From IMG/VR virus record IMGVR_UViG_3300005355_000020, positions 1 to 27,769 of that record: DNA of 27,769 bases. One strand, given 5' to 3'. A program made the position numbers and the translations under genes. Positions within the stretch are counted from its first letter, which is position 1; each line of letters starts with the position of its first letter. This stretch comes from a virus. The notes beneath the pieces are model-generated. The model was not told the origin of the DNA. It saw only the letters and a program-made list of their open reading frames with translations, and made no database searches. Below, in pieces: positions 8,796 to 14,735 of this stretch.

Positions 8796-8808
8796 AAGGA
8801 GATACACC

Positions 8809-8949
8809 ATGATTGGACTCGCATTATTAGTCGCAGCGCTCGTGTTGTTTGTGCTGGCAGCACTCGGCATCCCGACGGGACGATTCAACCTGATGGCGGC
8901 GGGCCTTGCCTGTTGGATGGCGTCGCTGTTAGCCTCTAGGAGTATATGA
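8809..8949 (+). CDS. Small two-segment membrane protein (46 aa)
   Basis: Translation gives MIGLALLVAALVLFVLAALG, then PTGRFNLM and a second hydrophobic run, AAGLACWMASLLA. It looks like two short membrane helices with a basic turn. A strong AGAAGGAGATACACC site precedes the ATG. Small membrane proteins of this shape are common in this slot of phage head operons; their function is not known to me. It overlaps nothing and ends one base before the next start. Confidence 0.8.
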   Translation: MIGLALLVAALVLFVLAALGIPTGRFNLMAAGLACWMASLLASRSI

Positions 8950-8950
8950 C

Positions 8951-9148
8951 ATGGAAATGATGAACAGGGCGATTGAAGACGCGTCGGACTTCAGTGAGAT
9001 GCTCAAGAAAATCGAAGAAGCAGTGCCGGTGCGCACGAAGCGCTCGAAGCTGCAACTACCGGAGCACCTGAAAGGGACCGATCCGAAGCCACCGCAGCGG
9101 GCAGGCGAGACGCTCAAGGACTATCGCAGGCGGCTCCTGTGCCGCTGA
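8951..9148 (+). CDS. Small hypothetical protein (65 aa)
   Basis: A charged protein with an acidic, helical N-terminus (MEMMNRAIEDASDFSEMLKKI) and a basic C-terminus (ETLKDYRRRLLCR). The site TAGGAG lies eleven bases before the start. It overlaps the next gene by ten bases and lies in the same operon. No family is recognised. Confidence 0.75.
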   Translation: MEMMNRAIEDASDFSEMLKKIEEAVPVRTKRSKLQLPEHLKGTDPKPPQRAGETLKDYRRRLLCR

Positions 9149-9282
9149 AGAAGTCGACATCGAAGAAGGCGTTCTCGAAGAACGTGCGCGCAGAGGTCAA
9201 GGCCGGTAAGCCGGTGAAGCAAGCCGTCGCCATTGCCTACGCTGTGAAGCGCAAGGCAGCGGCGGCGAAGCGCAAGAAGTAG
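9139..9282 (+). CDS. Short lysine-rich phage protein (47 aa)
   Basis: Starting at GTG 9139 the frame reads MPLKKSTSKKAFSKNV, then RAEVKAGKPVKQAVAIAYAV and a tail of Lys/Ala/Arg. The centre (KAGKP.KQAVAIA) is a pattern I recall from many short phage proteins, some grouped with DUF6496. It is highly basic and might bind DNA or RNA, which is inference. AGGCGG precedes the start inside the previous gene. It is the last gene of the first virion block and faces the leftward cluster. Confidence 0.75.
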   Translation: MPLKKSTSKKAFSKNVRAEVKAGKPVKQAVAIAYAVKRKAAAAKRKK

Positions 9283-9387
9283 GCAAGGGTGGCGGGAGTC
9301 GAACCCGCATTTGTGCACCGGCTCGCGCCGGTCTTCCCTTTGTTTGTTTCCCGTCTCCGGGCTCACCCAGGCGGGAATATTATGCGC
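9283..9387. terminator. Convergent junction with three hairpins, terminator-like
   Basis: Rightward virion genes and leftward small genes meet here. Three inverted repeats follow each other: GCGGG/CCCGC (9292-9308), ACCGGC-TCGC-GCCGGT (9317-9332) and TTCCCG/CGGGAA (9348-9377). The second is followed on the plus strand by CTTCCCTTTGTTTGTTT, a plausible intrinsic terminator for the head operon. Read on the minus strand, the first repeat is a perfect T-arm-like sequence, GCGGG-TTCGACT-CCCGC, but no complete tRNA cloverleaf can be drawn around it. Confidence 0.55.
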
Positions 9388-9603
9388 TTAAAAGCGCTCG
9401 CACATATTGGGAAACTTCCCGGTGCGCTTGATCGTATCGAGTGCGCGGCGTGCGCCTTTGAGTGCGGCACCGTAGGAGGGGAATGCGTAGCCGCTGGTGC
9501 ATGTCGCGATCTCGATGCCTTCGCATGTGCCTTTGCCCATGACGGAGAACTTGATGCGAAGACCGTTGCGGTTGCGGTCGAATCCGGAGAAGTTGATGTT
9601 CAT
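9388..9603 (-). CDS. Small basic hypothetical protein (71 aa)
   Basis: Last gene of the leftward cluster, with its own promoter at 9637-9642. It starts MNINFSGFDRNRNGLRIKF, has three cysteines, a net positive charge and a GAALKGARRALDTIKR helix. The start at 9603 sits six bases after AACAGAAAG, the leader motif shared through the cluster; the longer in-frame start at 9660 would include the promoter. No family is recognised. Confidence 0.8.
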   Translation of the reverse strand: MNINFSGFDRNRNGLRIKFSVMGKGTCEGIEIATCTSGYAFPSYGAALKGARRALDTIKRTGKFPNMCERF

Positions 9604-9636
9604 TCTGTGCTTTCTGTTTGGGTTGCTGAAGCCTAG

Positions 9637-9664
9637 AGTATACACCAGAATAACCGTCACGGTT
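9637..9664 (-). promoter_or_regulatory. Cluster promoter P1 with variant palindrome
   Basis: TATACT (9642-9637) precedes the leader CTAGGCTTCAGCAACC and AACAGAAAG. A short palindrome AACCGT-C-ACGGTT (9652-9664) overlaps the stop codon of the upstream gene. This is not the usual CGTTA-N5-TAACG core, and no TGn extension is present, so this is the most divergent copy. Confidence 0.55.
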
Positions 9665-9914
9665 GATTCTTTGCGGCTTTTTCGTATGTCTCGTCGCTAA
9701 CGTAGCTTAGATCGGAGAAGCCCGCGAGACTGTAGCCGATTAGCTGTGCGAATTGCTCGCGGTCATCTTGCGTGAAGTCCATGACGCCTAATTCATTTAA
9801 GCCCAGGCCGGTACGCGTACCATGTTCAAGTAACTTGTTCACAATGGCATTTGCCTTGAAGCGAAGAACACCGTGTGCATCAAGTTCTAACGGTTGAAGC
9901 GGTTGACGACTCAT
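9657..9914 (-). CDS. Conserved phage protein of unknown function (85 aa)
   Basis: The sequence pattern QPLELDAHGVLRFKANAIV, then DREQFAQLIGYSLAGFSDLSYVSDE, is one I recall from many unrelated phages, always without a known function. It has no cysteines and looks like a compact helical protein. It is the seventh and last gene of the unit starting at 11278. The start at 9914 overlaps the upstream stop in an ATGA and follows AGGAGCAACCGCAC. Confidence 0.82.
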   Translation of the reverse strand: MSRQPLQPLELDAHGVLRFKANAIVNKLLEHGTRTGLGLNELGVMDFTQDDREQFAQLIGYSLAGFSDLSYVSDETYEKAAKNQP

Positions 9915-10144
9915 GTGCGGTTGCTCCTGCCGGTGTGGATGAATGCCTTCGCTTGTTCGATCTCTTCGAAGCGATACACTTGCCATGCTGCGAAGTCTTC
10001 GAACGTCATGCGCCCGTTGCGCACAGCGTCGAACGCTTGCTTTTCGCCCATGCCGACCCAATAGGGACGCTCGGCGATGTTCTTCATCATGCCATCGAAG
10101 ATGTTGCCAAGCATGTCTTCGGGCCATCCTGCGTAATCAGCCAT
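9911..10144 (-). CDS. Small hypothetical protein (77 aa)
   Basis: Starts MADYAGWPEDMLGNIFDGMM and ends in a basic tail, RSNRT. The start at 10144 follows AAGGAATACACAC and overlaps the upstream gene by eight bases; a longer form from 10174 is possible but has no ribosome binding site. The stop overlaps the next start (ATGA). Sixth gene of the 11278 unit. Family not recognised. Confidence 0.72.
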   Translation of the reverse strand: MADYAGWPEDMLGNIFDGMMKNIAERPYWVGMGEKQAFDAVRNGRMTFEDFAAWQVYRFEEIEQAKAFIHTGRSNRT

Positions 10145-10310
10145 GTGTGTATTCCTTGATGATACGATTCGCAAATTCGATAAGACACTCTATCGACATT
10201 TCTGCGCCAAGCACGGGATCAAACCATGCAACAAAATCTATGTTCGTATCGGTTTCTGAATCCCGTTGGATTGACTCGATTACTTTGATAACGTCTTGCT
10301 TTTCAACCAT
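10137..10310 (-). CDS. Small acidic hypothetical protein (57 aa)
   Basis: Translation from the ATG at 10310 gives MVEKQDVIKVIESIQRDSET, ending in ANRIIKEYTHG. TTGGAGCAATTCA provides the binding site inside the upstream gene, which it overlaps by eight bases. Fifth gene of the 11278 unit. No motif is recognised; tight overlaps on both sides are the main support. Confidence 0.65.
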   Translation of the reverse strand: MVEKQDVIKVIESIQRDSETDTNIDFVAWFDPVLGAEMSIECLIEFANRIIKEYTHG

Positions 10311-10569
10311 TGAATTGCTCCAAGTAGACGTTAATCGCGTCGCGTAGCTCGATGAGCCCGATGCGATCCAATTGTGCAGTCGCAATCATGTTGCGCGGCT
10401 TGCCGCCATAGCCGCTGTTTGTGATGCCACCGCGACGGCGAATCTGAATGGCGCAATGATTGGGCATGTTGGCGAACACACGCACCACACTCTTCTCGAT
10501 GCGATACATATCGCCGATGTCGTGAACGTCTGCCGGTCCCTTGATGTCGATGCTTGCGTACTCGCTCAT
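10303..10569 (-). CDS. Hypothetical protein (88 aa)
   Basis: Begins MSEYASIDIKGPADVHDIG; the middle (VVRVFANMPNHCAIQIRRRGGI) looks like beta strands and the C-terminus (LDRIGLIELRDAINVYLEQF) is a helix. The site GAGGAAAACGCATC precedes the start, and the ATG overlaps the upstream stop (ATGA). Fourth gene of the 11278 unit. Function unknown. Confidence 0.75.
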   Translation of the reverse strand: MSEYASIDIKGPADVHDIGDMYRIEKSVVRVFANMPNHCAIQIRRRGGITNSGYGGKPRNMIATAQLDRIGLIELRDAINVYLEQFNG

Positions 10570-10757
10570 GATGCGTTTTCCTCGTTCGACATTTTCTTCG
10601 CGATCTCTTTCATCGTGTGCATCACTTCGGCATTCGTGCCGTACATGCGGAACGCACCGGCAGGATGATTGATGTCCCAGGCTTCAGCAGGCTTTGCCTT
10701 GGTCGCTTCGTAGATGTCGCCATTGTCGGCAGTGTAGGTGATGGTCTTTTGAATCAT
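10566..10757 (-). CDS. Small hypothetical protein (63 aa)
   Basis: From the ATG at 10757 it reads MIQKTITYTADNGDIYEAT, then a central DINHPAGAFRMYGTN and a helical tail, MHTMKEIAKKMSNEE. The longer in-frame extension overlaps the upstream gene entirely and is rejected. ATGA overlaps occur at both ends. Third gene of the 11278 unit. No family recognised. Confidence 0.72.
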   Translation of the reverse strand: MIQKTITYTADNGDIYEATKAKPAEAWDINHPAGAFRMYGTNAEVMHTMKEIAKKMSNEENAS

Positions 10758-10987
10758 GATGCGTATTTCCGGTGAATGTTGGCGACTGCCTGTTGCGCGA
10801 TCTCGACGATGCGTGCGGTGTCGATGCTGCTGTCCTGATTGGCGATCCACTGCGCCACTGCGCCGAGTTCCAGGCTGCACAGGATGTGTGCGGGCAGGCT
10901 AGCCCGGTGGGGCTTGCTCGCGTCGTCTGCGATGCCTTCGACCCTTGCGAGGGTCTTGTTGACGCGGGATTGAATGATGTCGGTCAT
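10754..10987 (-). CDS. Small helical hypothetical protein (77 aa)
   Basis: Predominantly helical by eye: MTDIIQSRVNKTLARVEGIA, then HILCSLELGAVAQWIANQD and a last helix, TARIVEIAQQAVANIHRKY. There is no good ribosome binding site; the start lies three bases after the upstream stop, so it probably depends on translational coupling. Second gene of the 11278 unit. Function unknown. Confidence 0.72.
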   Translation of the reverse strand: MTDIIQSRVNKTLARVEGIADDASKPHRASLPAHILCSLELGAVAQWIANQDSSIDTARIVEIAQQAVANIHRKYAS

Positions 10988-10990
10988 GAT

Positions 10991-11278
10991 TTACTTCAGG
11001 AGGTTAGCGATCTTTGCCAGAGCGTCGGCCTTCGCGTCTTCCCAGAGGTGCACGTGCGGATCGTTGTAGCCGCGCAGCATGGCGATGTAGCGATTGCAGC
11101 GCTCAACTTCTTTGACGAGTGCGGCGTGATCTTCGCGGACCCATTCAGCAGCCATCTTCGCGCCCGTGTCGCTGTCGGTGACGGCGCGGCCAGCGTACTC
11201 GCCGTTCACGTACATCGTCACTTCGACGGTGTCGCCTTCGACGGTGTTGAAGACTTGATTGATCTTTGCGGTTTTCAT
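10991..11278 (-). CDS. Hypothetical protein, first gene of a seven-gene unit (95 aa)
   Basis: The N-terminal half (MKTAKINQVFNTVEGDTVEV, then MYVNGEYAGRAVTDSDTG) looks like beta hairpins, and the C-terminal half (DHAALVKEVERCNRYIAML and DAKADALAKIANLLK) is helical. It follows the cluster leader AACACAGAAAG-like site six bases before the ATG and the strong promoter at 11303-11311. Function unknown. Confidence 0.8.
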   Translation of the reverse strand: MKTAKINQVFNTVEGDTVEVTMYVNGEYAGRAVTDSDTGAKMAAEWVREDHAALVKEVERCNRYIAMLRGYNDPHVHLWEDAKADALAKIANLLK

Positions 11279-11302
11279 TTGCTGCTTTCTGTGTGAGGCT
11301 TG

Positions 11303-11331
11303 ATTATAGCACCGTTATCGAGTAACGGTGC
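11303..11331 (-). promoter_or_regulatory. Cluster promoter P2: palindrome plus extended -10
   Basis: Palindrome GCACCGTTA (11309-11317), five-base spacer, TAACGGTGC (11323-11331); its last three minus-strand bases TGC form the extended -10 TGCTATAAT with 11308-11303. No consensus -35 exists; the palindrome occupies that place. On the plus strand the palindrome is followed by TTTTATTTTTA, like an intrinsic terminator for antisense transcripts. Drives the seven-gene unit down to 9657. Confidence 0.8.
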
Positions 11332-11339
11332 TTTTATTT

Positions 11340-11585
11340 TTAGGCTGCGATGATGGCGAGCTTCTTGACTTTGCACTCGGTGGTCGGCAGGTACTCGGCC
11401 ATCTCACCATCCCAGAATTCGTGACGCTCGGCGGCTTCGTTGTCGTAAACGAACTTCACAACATGGCCGGTGAGGTGCGAGCGAATCTCAACTTCGGTCG
11501 GCAGGGTGCGCATGCCCAGGTCGGAGAGGCTAGCGGACAGGAGGCCAGAGGTCTTGTTGAAGGCGAATTTGTTGAGGTCTTGCAT
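11340..11585 (-). CDS. Hypothetical protein (81 aa), single-gene unit
   Basis: Begins MQDLNKFAFNKTSGLLSASL, continues with an alternating, beta-like TEVEIRSHLTGHVVKFVYD and ends KKLAIIAA. It has its own cassette promoter (11612-11640) and AACAGAAAG six bases before the start. A single cysteine and no known motif. Function unknown. Confidence 0.8.
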   Translation of the reverse strand: MQDLNKFAFNKTSGLLSASLSDLGMRTLPTEVEIRSHLTGHVVKFVYDNEAAERHEFWDGEMAEYLPTTECKVKKLAIIAA

Positions 11586-11611
11586 TTGCGTCTTTCTGTT
11601 GGTGAGCCTAG

Positions 11612-11640
11612 ATTATAGCACCGTTATCCCGTAACGGTGC
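11612..11640 (-). promoter_or_regulatory. Cluster promoter P3: palindrome plus extended -10
   Basis: Same arms as P2: GCACCGTTA (11618-11626), spacer TCCCG, TAACGGTGC (11632-11640), abutting TGCTATAAT (-10 at 11617-11612). The leader CTAGGCTCACCAACAGAAAG is shared with P4 almost base for base. Confidence 0.8.
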
Positions 11641-11648
11641 AAATTCTT

Positions 11649-11888
11649 TTAGGCGTAGAGGTGAGCTTCGGCGACTGCTGCTTTCCAGCCCTTCGGCGTG
11701 AACACGCGTGAGCAGGCGACGCCGAAGAGGTCGCGTGCAGCAATGACGCGGAAACCGGCGATTGCGAGTGCGTCGACGACAACAGCGTCGAGCGTGGGCA
11801 CGTTGGCGTAGCCGTTGTTGCCCATTTCGGCTTCGGTCAGCGCGAAGAAGATCGAGGAGGTTTGTTCGGCGGTGTAGATCGTGGTCAT
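11649..11888 (-). CDS. Hypothetical protein (79 aa), single-gene unit
   Basis: Starts MTTIYTAEQTSSIFFALTEA at 11888, six bases after ACAGAAAG; the extension to 11924 would begin inside the promoter. The centre is hydrophobic (LDAVVVDALAIAGFRVIAA) but broken by charged residues, so a soluble alpha/beta fold is more likely than a membrane protein. Function unknown. Confidence 0.8.
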   Translation of the reverse strand: MTTIYTAEQTSSIFFALTEAEMGNNGYANVPTLDAVVVDALAIAGFRVIAARDLFGVACSRVFTPKGWKAAVAEAHLYA

Positions 11889-11914
11889 TTGCTGCTTTCT
11901 GTTGGTGAGCCTAG

Positions 11915-11951
11915 AGTATATCAAGAAAATCGCCGTTATTGCGTAACGGCG
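11915..11951 (-). promoter_or_regulatory. Cluster promoter P4: palindrome set back from extended -10
   Basis: TGATATACT (-10 at 11920-11915) lies ten bases from the palindrome CGCCGTTA (11931-11938), spacer TTGCG, TAACGGCG (11944-11951). Compared with P2, an A-T pair in the outer arm is replaced by G-C on both sides, so pairing is kept while sequence changes. Confidence 0.75.
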
Positions 11952-11960
11952 AAATTATTT

Positions 11961-12287
11961 TCAGAAAGGAAGATCGTCGAATTCGAGAACGGCGTAAACC
12001 GGCGCGGCGCGGCGGGCCTTCGGGAAGAGCGACGCGGGAAGCAGCGGCTCAGCGACATACCAGCTATCGTACTCGTCACCGTCGAGACGCTGGTGCTTGC
12101 CGTTCACGACGGGACGCATACCGCGATACTCGCAGGCGTCGTCGAGGTCACGCAGGTAAGCGTCAGCGTAATCCTTCGACACGATGCCGGTGTCGCAGCA
12201 TGCGTAGCAGGTGTAAGGAATACCGTCTTCGTCCAGTTCAGGATAGAGGGGGTTGCATTTGGGGCAGGCGGCGGTGAGAGCGTTCAT
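11961..12287 (-). CDS. Zinc-ribbon-like small protein (108 aa)
   Basis: The N-terminus has two cysteine pairs, CPKC (residues 8-11) and CYACCDTG (from residue 27), spaced like a DnaJ-type or rubredoxin-like zinc ribbon with a TG turn. The rest (DAYLRDLDDACEYRGM, then DEYDSWYVAEPLLP) is acidic and not recognised. A zinc-binding adaptor or regulator is plausible. Start at 12287 follows CTGAAAGACGCAAA. It has its own cassette promoter at 12320-12345. Confidence 0.78.
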   Translation of the reverse strand: MNALTAACPKCNPLYPELDEDGIPYTCYACCDTGIVSKDYADAYLRDLDDACEYRGMRPVVNGKHQRLDGDEYDSWYVAEPLLPASLFPKARRAAPVYAVLEFDDLPF

Positions 12288-12319
12288 TTTGCGTCTTTCA
12301 GAATTCGTTGCGATGACGA

Positions 12320-12345
12320 ATTATAGCACGCAGTTATGGCGTAAC
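12320..12345 (-). promoter_or_regulatory. Cluster promoter P5 with a hairpin leader
   Basis: TGCTATAAT (-10 at 12325-12320) with the core GTTA (12333-12336), spacer TGGCG, TAAC (12342-12345). The core overlaps the stop codon and last codons of the upstream gene. The leader downstream of the -10 contains AATTCGT-CATCGCA-ACGAATT, a seven-base-pair hairpin shared with P8. Confidence 0.7.
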
Positions 12346-13224
12346 GGACTCTTCTTTCTTCGAATCGTGTAACTGTTTTAATCCGACATACTGCTTCACC
12401 ATGTCGCGCACTTCGGACCAGTCGTCACACACATGGTCGCCTTCGTTCGGATCGTCAGCGTCAGACATCCATGCGCCAGGATAAACAAACCATGCGCCAC
12501 TTCCACCGGGTTGCTCGATGTCGATGCCGTGTGTCCTTGCAAGCTCATAGATGCCGATCACCTTTCGGCGTGGCTTCTTCGGCGGCGGCTCGGGCGGTGG
12601 CAGTGCTTCACCGACTAGCGTGAGCTTCTTGCGCAGCCAGCGTGCGCGCCCGATCTTAATCAAATGCATTGCAGCACCGCGCACTTGCAAGTAGGTCAGA
12701 TTGCACCAACACGCGAGGTCCATCTCAGTCATCGGGCCTTCATTGCGCACGGCACGCTCAACATGCCATGAGGGACCGCGAATAGGTACGCTGCCGATTG
12801 AACGCACATGGTACTTCACGCCCATCTCGTCGGCGGTTGCCATCAGTTCTTCTGCGACATAGCCCAGGTGCCGACAGGCAAGTCCCATGAGCACACCGAC
12901 GAAGCGCGGGCCATGTCCTTCGTCGGTCGGTGTCAGCCGGTGCGCGGCCTCGTGCAGGATCGTCCAGGGGTTGCGCGCCCAGAGGGGCAGGGTGATGCGG
13001 TGCGAGGCATGCGCCAAGGCACTGCGCTGCCCCCAGGCGGGCCGCTCGATGGGTGGCATGGGCACGCGTGCCCGCCCATAGCGCCCACGCTCTGCGCCCC
13101 AGATCGGGCGCAGGTAGGCGTCGCACTCGTCGAGGGTCTTCATGGTGCCGGACCAGTGTGCACTTTTGGTGCAGCGGGCCTCCCAGGCGTAGACCTTGCT
13201 GCGTTGGTTGTCACGCGGGCGCAT
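12334..13224 (-). CDS. SprT-like zinc metallopeptidase domain protein (296 aa)
   Basis: The largest protein of the cluster. Residues 88-95 read TILHEAAH, a zinc peptidase HExxH motif with His91, Glu92 and His95. A further His104 follows in the segment EGHGPRFVGVLMGLA, the spacing seen in SprT/WLM-type peptidase domains. Around residues 165-200 is a helix-turn-helix-like stretch (MTEMDLACWCNLTYLQVRG), then a Pro-rich basic linker (PPPEPPPKKPRRK). A DNA-bound protease acting on host or phage protein-DNA complexes is a reasonable hypothesis. The start at 13224 overlaps the upstream stop (TGATG) and follows GAGAAGAAG; the longer form from 13278 lacks a site. Last gene of the unit from 14459. Confidence 0.82.
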   Translation of the reverse strand: MRPRDNQRSKVYAWEARCTKSAHWSGTMKTLDECDAYLRPIWGAERGRYGRARVPMPPIERPAWGQRSALAHASHRITLPLWARNPWTILHEAAHRLTPTDEGHGPRFVGVLMGLACRHLGYVAEELMATADEMGVKYHVRSIGSVPIRGPSWHVERAVRNEGPMTEMDLACWCNLTYLQVRGAAMHLIKIGRARWLRKKLTLVGEALPPPEPPPKKPRRKVIGIYELARTHGIDIEQPGGSGAWFVYPGAWMSDADDPNEGDHVCDDWSEVRDMVKQYVGLKQLHDSKKEESVTP

Positions 13225-13493
13225 CACTTCTTCTCGTTGAGCCAATCGAGCGCGGCGCGTGCGATAGGTGCGTCCCATCCAAACATGGATGCTTGTATCG
13301 CAGAGCGCAAGACTTCTTCGCTAGCGGGTCGCTCATTGAGTTCTTCGTAGCTCGGGTGATATATCGGCCAATAGCCCTTCTCGCCTTGTTTCACGGCGAC
13401 GATTGGTGCATCGGTGTCGATCAGTGCCATGTGTGCAGGCGCGAAGATCATGCCGCGTGTGCTCGCGACGTATTCGTTCTTTGTCATTGTCAT
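13224..13493 (-). CDS. Hypothetical protein (89 aa)
   Basis: Reads MTMTKNEYVASTRGMIFAP, a central DAPIVAVKQGEKGYWPIYHP and a C-terminal helix, ARAALDWLNEKK. CAGAAAGGGAAATCACATC precedes the start at 13493. It is coupled to the metallopeptidase gene downstream and overlaps the upstream gene by four bases. An internal extended -10 (13569-13577) could give it an extra promoter. Function unknown. Confidence 0.75.
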   Translation of the reverse strand: MTMTKNEYVASTRGMIFAPAHMALIDTDAPIVAVKQGEKGYWPIYHPSYEELNERPASEEVLRSAIQASMFGWDAPIARAALDWLNEKK

Positions 13494-13681
13494 GATGTGA
13501 TTTCCCTTTCTGTGGTTTGCATGCGTGGATTGAGAGTTGCTTCGAACAGGCTTCGAGCGTATGCACGCAGTATAGCATGTTGTTCGGGTAGCAGGTAGAT
13601 GCCGCGCACTTCTGTTTTGCCTTCGACAGTGCGACGGGCTCGATACAGTGCTTGGCGTTCAGCGGTCGTTTGTGCGCTCAT
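13490..13681 (-). CDS. Small basic hypothetical protein (63 aa)
   Basis: From ATG 13681 it reads MSAQTTAERQALYRARRTVE, then GKTEVRGIYLLPEQHAILRA and a helical tail. The arginine-rich first helix followed by a strand and a helix recalls small ribbon-helix-helix style DNA binders, but this is only a resemblance. The start overlaps the upstream stop (TAATG) and follows GGAG. Confidence 0.7.
   Translation of the reverse strand: MSAQTTAERQALYRARRTVEGKTEVRGIYLLPEQHAILRAYARSLFEATLNPRMQTTEREITS
13569..13577 (-). promoter_or_regulatory. Possible internal extended -10
   Basis: TGCTATACT on the minus strand, inside the 13490-13681 gene and 76 bases before the start at 13493. It is identical to the extended -10 of other cluster promoters but lacks the palindrome and a -35, so it may be chance. 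Confidence 0.25.
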
Positions 13682-13875
13682 TAGGGACACTCCGTAAAGA
13701 TGTAGCGGGTGAAGGAGATGCCACACTTGATGCAGTGGCTCGGTTCTTCGTCGATGATTCGTCCGGATTCATCGTGAGTCCGAGTATACGCCCATTCATG
13801 GACGCATCCAGCAGGATAAGAAGGGCTGACATGAATACTAACGCTCTGAGAATCATCCACATCGTGATCTTTCAT
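13681..13875 (-). CDS. Small zinc-finger-like protein (64 aa)
   Basis: The C-terminal part carries a GCVHEW segment and then HCIKCGISF, giving Cys/His pairs spaced like a small zinc ribbon of the kind common in phage proteins (C..HEW...CxxCG). A strong TAGAGGAGAAACTCA site precedes the start at 13875, which overlaps the upstream gene by 23 bases. Possible nucleic-acid or protein binding; no specific function. Confidence 0.75.
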   Translation of the reverse strand: MKDHDVDDSQSVSIHVSPSYPAGCVHEWAYTRTHDESGRIIDEEPSHCIKCGISFTRYIFTECP

Positions 13876-14089
13876 TGAGTTTCTCCTCTAAGTATACCAG
13901 TGCATCATGCATAGCACGTTGCCACGTTTTGCGTCGACCTAGCTTGTGCGAGTCGCCATACGGCTGCGATGCGATCATCATCCATTCGCCATACTCTTCG
14001 CGTAGCAGCCAGCATTGTTCACCGTCACCCATCGGCATCGACATGGTGATGATGTACGTCAAGCCATCTTTCTGCACGTCCAGGTTCAT
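13853..14089 (-). CDS. Hypothetical protein (78 aa)
   Basis: Begins MNLDVQKDGLTYIITMSMPM, has a beta-like GEQCWLLREEYGEWMMIA and a helical C-terminus, AMHDALVYLEEKLNE. The start overlaps the upstream stop (ATGA) and AGAAGGCAACTGC lies in front. Third gene of the unit from 14459. Function unknown. Confidence 0.75.
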   Translation of the reverse strand: MNLDVQKDGLTYIITMSMPMGDGEQCWLLREEYGEWMMIASQPYGDSHKLGRRKTWQRAMHDALVYLEEKLNERSRCG

Positions 14090-14238
14090 GCAGTTGCCTT
14101 CTCGCGTGCCTCGATGGCATTAGCCTGCGCTTCGAGTTCTCGTGCTTGCACGCTGAACCTCCAAGCGTGAAAGATGATTATGGTGCGCGCCCGGATGCGC
14201 AGTGCTGCGGCCTGTTGTCGAAGTTGTTGTGCGGTCAT
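14086..14238 (-). CDS. Small helical hypothetical protein (50 aa)
   Basis: MTAQQLRQQAAALRIRARTI, then ARELEAQANAIEAREKATA: an almost continuous amphipathic, Arg/Ala-rich helix likely to form a coiled coil. The start at 14238 lies a few bases after the upstream stop with only a weak AAAG. The longer in-frame version from 14283 overlaps the upstream gene and is rejected. Confidence 0.65.
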   Translation of the reverse strand: MTAQQLRQQAAALRIRARTIIIFHAWRFSVQARELEAQANAIEAREKATA

Positions 14239-14243
14239 AGTCT

Positions 14244-14459
14244 TTAATCGTCGGTTGAGCAATCCACGTAACCAGGGAGGCACTCGACTTGCGCATGCAT
14301 GCGCGCCGATGCCGTGTACTTGCGTGCGTTGTTCAGCGCATCAGCCTTGTTCAGCATTTCGACTGCCTTGTTGGCGACCTCTGCTGATTCAAAGGTCATT
14401 GCTTTCCAAGCGTCTGCGTCTGGGCCGTTGAACACTTCGTTGTTGCGAGCTACGTACAT
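14244..14459 (-). CDS. Hypothetical protein, first gene of a seven-gene unit (71 aa)
   Basis: Reads MYVARNNEVFNGPDADAWKA, with a helical middle (VANKAVEMLNKADALNNARK) and two cysteines near the end. AACAGAAAG sits six bases before the start. It opens the unit that ends with the metallopeptidase. Function unknown. Confidence 0.78.
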   Translation of the reverse strand: MYVARNNEVFNGPDADAWKAMTFESAEVANKAVEMLNKADALNNARKYTASARMHAQVECLPGYVDCSTDD

Positions 14460-14485
14460 GGTTTGCTTTCTGTTGGTGAGCTTGA

Positions 14486-14514
14486 ATTATAGCACCGTTA
14501 GCGAGTAACGGTGC
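14486..14514 (-). promoter_or_regulatory. Cluster promoter P6: palindrome plus extended -10
   Basis: GCACCGTTA (14492-14500), spacer GCGAG, TAACGGTGC (14506-14514), abutting TGCTATAAT (-10 at 14491-14486). Identical arms to P2 and P3. Drives seven genes down to 12334. Confidence 0.8.
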
Positions 14515-14519
14515 GTTGT

Positions 14520-14735
14520 TTATGCGCAAATTGCGCGAAAGATTTTCGCTTGCTCGCGATAGTAATCGCGTGTTGCTTGATTGACCGTGCGATCACGCGA
14601 TGCTTCTTCGCACTCGCACACCGCAACAGCGGCAAGGGTGTCGGCCTTCTCTTGATTGAAGGGACGGCCAAAGTCGGCGAAGATGAACGCGTCGTAAGTG
14701 GCGATTGCCTTGTCTGCTGCTTGATACTTGGTCAT
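14520..14735 (-). CDS. Hypothetical protein (71 aa), single-gene unit
   Basis: Helical, beginning MTKYQAADKAIATYDAFIFA, with an Ala-rich middle containing CECEEASRDR, and ending YYREQAKIFRAICA. GAAAGACGCAAA precedes the start at 14735, matching the leader of the 12287 gene. Function unknown. Confidence 0.78.
   Translation of the reverse strand: MTKYQAADKAIATYDAFIFADFGRPFNQEKADTLAAVAVCECEEASRDRTVNQATRDYYREQAKIFRAICA

Noticed and set aside
8809-8949. Holin call for the small membrane protein
   Set aside because: Two short hydrophobic segments would allow it, but no endolysin or spanin is adjacent and such small membrane proteins are common in head operons.
9283-9382. A tRNA gene on the minus strand
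   Set aside because: Only the T-arm is convincing. The acceptor stem has just five matching pairs, the D-loop would be four bases and no seven-base anticodon loop can be drawn.
10772-11296. Plus-strand open frame of 174 codons
   Set aside because: Lies opposite two minus-strand genes with ATGA couplings; the minus proteins look folded and the plus frame has no start signal.
13569-13577. A further full regulatory cassette
   Set aside because: It has only TGCTATACT, without palindrome or standard leader, inside a coding frame, so it is listed only as a low-confidence site.
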